Shown here piece after piece: positions 60,784 through 64,000 of a stretch of 64,000 nucleotides of DNA. The position numbers and the translations under genes were made by a program. Origin of the DNA: Oscillospiraceae bacterium (GTDB taxonomy: Bacteria; Bacillota; Clostridia; Oscillospirales; Ruminococcaceae); NCBI GenBank assembly GCA_900768995.1, contig CAAGEZ010000042.1, positions 1-64,000 on the forward strand, in the 5' to 3' direction. The first letter of the stretch is position 1, and each line of letters opens with the position of its first letter. Below the pieces are notes generated by a model. The model was not told the DNA's origin, did no database searches, and saw only the letters and a list, made by a program, of their open reading frames with translations.

Positions 60784-60812
60784 ATTATATACCATTTGTA
60801 CGGAAATTGCAA
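60784..60812 (-). promoter_or_regulatory. Promoter of the small membrane protein and ychF
   Basis: Minus strand: TTGCAA (60812-60807), 17-nt spacer, TATAAT (60789-60784), about 50 nt before the ATG at 60735. Confidence 0.75.
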
Positions 60813-60846
60813 TAGATTTTCGGATATTTTGAACACAGTTTTCAAA

Positions 60847-60883
60847 AAAAAATCAGTCTGTGCCGCAGTGACACAGACTGACA
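60847..60883 (-). terminator. Terminator of the AraC-GGDEF gene
   Basis: Perfect 10-bp stem TCAGTCTGTG/CACAGACTGA around a 9-nt loop, followed on the minus strand by a run of nine T, 14 nt past the stop. Confidence 0.9.
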
Positions 60884-60895
60884 TAACATTTATGA

Positions 60896-61711
60896 TCACT
60901 TTTCGGAAGGTCTGCCTGCAATGATAAAGCTGTCAAAAAGCTCGTTATAGCGTATATTTCCGCTTTCGGGTATCTTTTCGCAGCCTGCTCTCATTGACAC
61001 CTCAAACTCATTGCTGCCGCTTCTGACAACTCCGCCGTTTAATGCAAGTATCCTTTCCGCCTGCTTTTCGGCTTCCGCTTTTTCGGAGCAGTCGGTGATA
61101 AGTATAAATTCATCGCCGCCTATCCTTATAAGCAGTGAATCATCGTCCGAATTGCTGTCTATCCTGCGGAGACATTCGCTGATGGCCACATCTCCCGCAG
61201 CCATACCATATGTATCATTGATATACATTAAATGGTACATATCAAAGCAGATAACATATTTTCCTCTGCGCTCAGTGATAAAATCGTAAAGGTGCGAAAC
61301 ATCAAATCTAATGCTGCTCATAATCTCATTTCCTTTCCCGTCAAACAGACGCTCGCTCCTGCCAAGCTTCGGGTATATCTCGGAAAAACTGCTGCTTTTG
61401 CGGAACGCAGCGGGGGTCACGCCCCAAAGCCGTGTGAATGCACGGGTAAATACCTCGTGGGAATTGTAGCCGTATTTTACAGCGATATCAAGCACTGTTT
61501 CGTCCGTGTCGATAAGCTCTCTTGCCGCCATAGTTATCCGCCTGCGGGAAATGTAATCGCTTATGCCGATGTGAAAGACGCAGCGGAACATTTTCTGCAT
61601 ATTTGAAAGGCTGTAGCAGCATTTTTCGGCACATTCCTCGGGAGTGACTCCCCTGCTCAGGTTTTCTTCGATATAGTCAAGTGCCTGGGACAGAATTTCA
61701 AATTTGTTCAT
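60896..61711 (-). CDS. AraC-type DNA-binding domain fused to a GGDEF domain
   Basis: 271 residues. Residues 1-107 are an AraC/XylS two-helix-turn-helix DNA-binding domain (ECAEKCCYSLSNMQKMFRCVF, then GISDYISRRRITMAARELI and DIAVKYGYNSHEVFTRAFTRLWG, closing TPAAFRK). Residues about 150-265 form a GGDEF domain: CFDMYHLMYINDTYGMAAGD and RIGGDEFILITD, with the GGDEF signature intact and the metal Asp of the first motif present. No RxxD inhibitory site precedes GGDEF. An N-terminal AraC domain in front of GGDEF is unusual, since the DNA-binding part of AraC proteins is normally C-terminal. The ATG at 61711 is chosen over frame extension to 61846. Confidence 0.85.
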   Translation of the reverse strand: MNKFEILSQALDYIEENLSRGVTPEECAEKCCYSLSNMQKMFRCVFHIGISDYISRRRITMAARELIDTDETVLDIAVKYGYNSHEVFTRAFTRLWGVTPAAFRKSSSFSEIYPKLGRSERLFDGKGNEIMSSIRFDVSHLYDFITERRGKYVICFDMYHLMYINDTYGMAAGDVAISECLRRIDSNSDDDSLLIRIGGDEFILITDCSEKAEAEKQAERILALNGGVVRSGSNEFEVSMRAGCEKIPESGNIRYNELFDSFIIAGRPSEK

Positions 61712-61809
61712 AGCTATCACCGATATCAGTAATTTATAGGTAACACGTCTGCTCCCTATGGTATTATGATAACATAATGGAAAAGGGATTTCTTGATGTT
61801 TTGAGCAAA

Positions 61810-61844
61810 GAAAAAGGGCTGCGTCAGATAAGTGATGCAGCCCC
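61810..61844 (-). terminator. clpB terminator
   Basis: 11-bp stem (61816-61826 with 61833-61843, one G-T pair), 6-nt loop, followed on the minus strand by CTTTTTC, 5 nt after the clpB stop. Confidence 0.85.
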
Positions 61845-61849
61845 AAATG

Positions 61850-64000
61850 TTATTCAGCCTTGGGCGGAATTGTTGTTACAAGCATCTTCTCGCCGTCGCT
61901 GTCAACCTTTATCACGGTATCGGGATCAAGGTCTTCGGCAATCATTGTACGGGCGATAAGAGTTTCAAGCTTGCTCTGGATATATCTCTTAAGAGGTCTT
62001 GCGCCGTAAATGGGGTCATAGCCCTCCTTGACAATAAGCTCCTTAGCACTGTCAGTAACTTCAAGGTCAAGCTGCTTGTCGGCAAGACGCTCCTTAAGCT
62101 TTGTGAGCATAAGGTCGATGATAGGATAAATTTCCTTCTTGGACAGAGGCTTGTAGAAAACTATCTCGTCGAGACGGTTAAGGAACTCGGGACGGAAATG
62201 AGTTTTTAAGAGCTTGTCTACCTGTGCTCTTGCTTCGGGAGTTATCTGATTATTCTCGTCAATGCCGTCAAGAATATACTCGGAACCGAGGTTAGATGTA
62301 AGAATGATTATGGTGTTCTTGAAATCTACCGTTCTGCCCTGAGAATCTGTGATACGGCCGTCATCAAGCACCTGAAGCAGGATATTGAACACATCGGGGT
62401 GAGCCTTTTCCACCTCATCAAAGAGTACTACCGCATAAGGCTTGCGGCGTACTGCCTCGGTGAGCTGACCGCCCTCCTCATAGCCCACATATCCCGGAGG
62501 CGCTCCGATAAGACGGCTCACGGAGTGCTTCTCCATATACTCGGTCATATCGATTCTGACAATGTTCTTTTCATCATCGAAAAGTGCCTGTGCAAGAGCC
62601 TTTGCAAGCTCGGTCTTACCAACACCCGTAGGTCCCATAAACATAAAGGAACCGAGAGGACGGTTGGGGTCCTGAATGCCCGCTCTTGAACGAAGTATTG
62701 CTTCGCTGACCTTTTCCACAGCCTCGTCCTGTCCGATAACTCTCTTGTGGAGTATCTCTTCAAGGTGGAGGAGCTTTTCTCTTTCGCCCTCCATAAGCTT
62801 TGAAACAGGGATTCCTGTCCATCTGCCAACGATCTTTGCGATCTCCTCGTCTGTTACCTTGTCACGGAGAAGTGTGTGCTTCTCGTAATCATCGGCAGCG
62901 GCTTCGGCTTCTTCAAGCTCTTTTTTCAGTGCAGGCAGCTTGCCGTATTTCAGCTCGGCAGCCTTGTTAAGGTCGTAGCTCCGCTCTGCATTGGCAATGT
63001 CGGCATTGGTCTTTTCGATGTCCTCACGAAGCTTCTGGAGACGGGAAATGGAGTTCTTCTCGTTTTCCCACCTTGTTTTCATCGAGTTGAACTCGTCACG
63101 AAGCTCGGAAAGCTCTTTCTGCACCTCGGCAAGCTGTTCCTTGGAAAGCTTGTCCTCCTCTTTTTTAAGAGCGGTCTCGGCAATTTCCTTCTGCATTATC
63201 TTTCTTGCGATATCGTCAAGCTCTGTGGGCATTGAATTCATCTCGGTACGGATAGTTGCGCAGGCTTCATCAACAAGGTCTATCGCCTTATCGGGGAGGA
63301 ATCTGTCGGTGATGTAACGGTTGGAGAGGACTGCTGCGGTTATAAGTGCGCTGTCCTGAATTTTAACGCCGTGGAATACCTCGTAACGCTCTTTCAGACC
63401 TCTGAGGATAGAAATTGTGTCCTCAACGGTAGGCTCATCAACACGAACAGGCTGGAAACGTCTTTCAAGGGCGGGGTCTTTTTCAATGTACTGGCGGTAC
63501 TCGTTAAGAGTTGTTGCACCGATACAGTGGAGCTCACCTCTTGCAAGCATAGGCTTTAAGAGGTTGCCAGCGTCCATAGCACCGTCTGTCTTGCCTGCGC
63601 CGACGATAGTGTGAAGCTCATCAATAAAGAGGATGATTTTACCCTCAGACTTCTTCACCTCGTTGAGTACAGCCTTTAAACGCTCTTCAAATTCACCTCT
63701 GAACTTTGCGCCCGAAATAAGTGCGCCCATATCAAGGGAGAAAATCTTTCTGTCTTTCAGATTGTCGGGTACATCGCCTCTTACGATACGCTGGGCAAGT
63801 CCCTCGGCAATAGCTGTCTTACCGACACCCGGCTCACCGATAAGTACGGGGTTGTTCTTGCTCTTTCTCGACAGGATACGGATAGTGTTTCTTATCTCGC
63901 TGTCTCTGCCGATAACGGGGTCAAGCTTGTTCTGACGGGCAAGCTCCACAAGGTCCTGACCGTACTTTTTGAGCACGTCATAGGTATCCTCGGGGGTGTC
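61850..64000 (-). CDS. clpB: Chaperone ATPase ClpB, 5' end outside window
   Basis: 716 residues are visible of about 860; the frame is open to the right edge, so the N-terminal domain lies beyond it. AAA-1 shows LIGEPGVGKTAIAEGLAQ and FIDELHTIVGAG. The long middle coiled coil (residues about 255-375 of the visible part) marks ClpB rather than ClpC or ClpE. AAA-2 shows FMGPTGVGKTELAKALA and LFDEVEKAHPD, and the C-terminus reaches the family end (GYDPIYGARPLKRYIQ). It reactivates aggregated proteins with DnaK. No ClpP-docking loop is evident. Confidence 0.96.
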   Translation of the reverse strand, partial: DTPEDTYDVLKKYGQDLVELARQNKLDPVIGRDSEIRNTIRILSRKSKNNPVLIGEPGVGKTAIAEGLAQRIVRGDVPDNLKDRKIFSLDMGALISGAKFRGEFEERLKAVLNEVKKSEGKIILFIDELHTIVGAGKTDGAMDAGNLLKPMLARGELHCIGATTLNEYRQYIEKDPALERRFQPVRVDEPTVEDTISILRGLKERYEVFHGVKIQDSALITAAVLSNRYITDRFLPDKAIDLVDEACATIRTEMNSMPTELDDIARKIMQKEIAETALKKEEDKLSKEQLAEVQKELSELRDEFNSMKTRWENEKNSISRLQKLREDIEKTNADIANAERSYDLNKAAELKYGKLPALKKELEEAEAAADDYEKHTLLRDKVTDEEIAKIVGRWTGIPVSKLMEGEREKLLHLEEILHKRVIGQDEAVEKVSEAILRSRAGIQDPNRPLGSFMFMGPTGVGKTELAKALAQALFDDEKNIVRIDMTEYMEKHSVSRLIGAPPGYVGYEEGGQLTEAVRRKPYAVVLFDEVEKAHPDVFNILLQVLDDGRITDSQGRTVDFKNTIIILTSNLGSEYILDGIDENNQITPEARAQVDKLLKTHFRPEFLNRLDEIVFYKPLSKKEIYPIIDLMLTKLKERLADKQLDLEVTDSAKELIVKEGYDPIYGARPLKRYIQSKLETLIARTMIAEDLDPDTVIKVDSDGEKMLVTTIPPKAE

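Noticed and set aside
1..64000. CRISPR array, tRNA or rRNA genes
   Set aside because: No regularly spaced repeats and no cloverleaf or rRNA-like sequences were noticed in the intergenic regions on either strand.

Overview
The window reads as a chromosomal segment from a low-to-mid GC Gram-positive anaerobe of the Clostridia, most like a Ruminococcus/Oscillospiraceae gut bacterium. The evidence is the dgt-dnaG-sigA macromolecular synthesis order, vegetative-type promoters (TTGaca, 17 nt, TATAAT), strong AAGGAGG ribosome binding sites, a ClpE-type protein, an oxygen-independent (cbi-type) cobalamin pathway and a secreted GH44-type glycosidase. No tRNA, rRNA or CRISPR array was seen. Species assignment is inference.

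Layout. 1-1 kb: 3' part of a frameshifted IS110-family transposase. 1.2-8.4 kb (+): rpmE, a YigZ-family gene, then dgt-dnaG-sigA-Rrf2 regulator, then an ECF sigma factor with its probable membrane anti-sigma factor. 8.5-13.7 kb: small unknown genes, a YfcE-type phosphoesterase, queC, a cell-wall amidase and a lipoprotein. 13.9-15.2 kb (+): glmM, followed by a 176-bp imperfect palindrome. 31.0-15.5 kb (-): an unbroken 18-gene cobalamin operon, cbiL-cbiD-cbiF-cbiG-cbiH-cbiJ-cbiET-cbiA-cobT-cobU-cobS-cobU2-cobC-cbiB-cobD-cbiP-cobO-cbiC, which covers most steps from precorrin-2 to adenosylcobalamin but has no cobaltochelatase. 31.1-48.2 kb (-): a zinc-ribbon protein, ClpE-like ATPase, CvpA-like protein, truA, the ECF transporter core (ecfA1, ecfA2, ecfT), an rRNA-methyltransferase-like protein, ruvC-ruvA-ruvB, and an amino-acid ABC transporter. 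48.5-53.5 kb (+): an FAH-family enzyme, two ion-transporter-like membrane proteins, and a membrane-anchored GH44-like protein. 53.6-64 kb (-): a SulP transporter, a MacB/FtsX-type ABC exporter, ychF, a small membrane protein, an AraC-GGDEF fusion, and clpB running off the right edge.

Points of interest: (1) two apparent pseudo-enzymes embedded in the ruv gene cluster, one a phosphohexomutase relative with every active-site loop altered, the other an alkaline-phosphatase-superfamily protein lacking most metal ligands; (2) a structured palindrome between glmM and cbiC; (3) the large B12 operon driven by a consensus promoter with a leader too short for a B12 riboswitch; (4) two CobU-type proteins whose signature motifs are split between them; (5) an AraC-type DNA-binding domain placed in front of an intact GGDEF motif; (6) a terminator-like hairpin between the promoter and start codon of the SulP gene. 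All functional calls are from reading motifs by eye; no database search was run.
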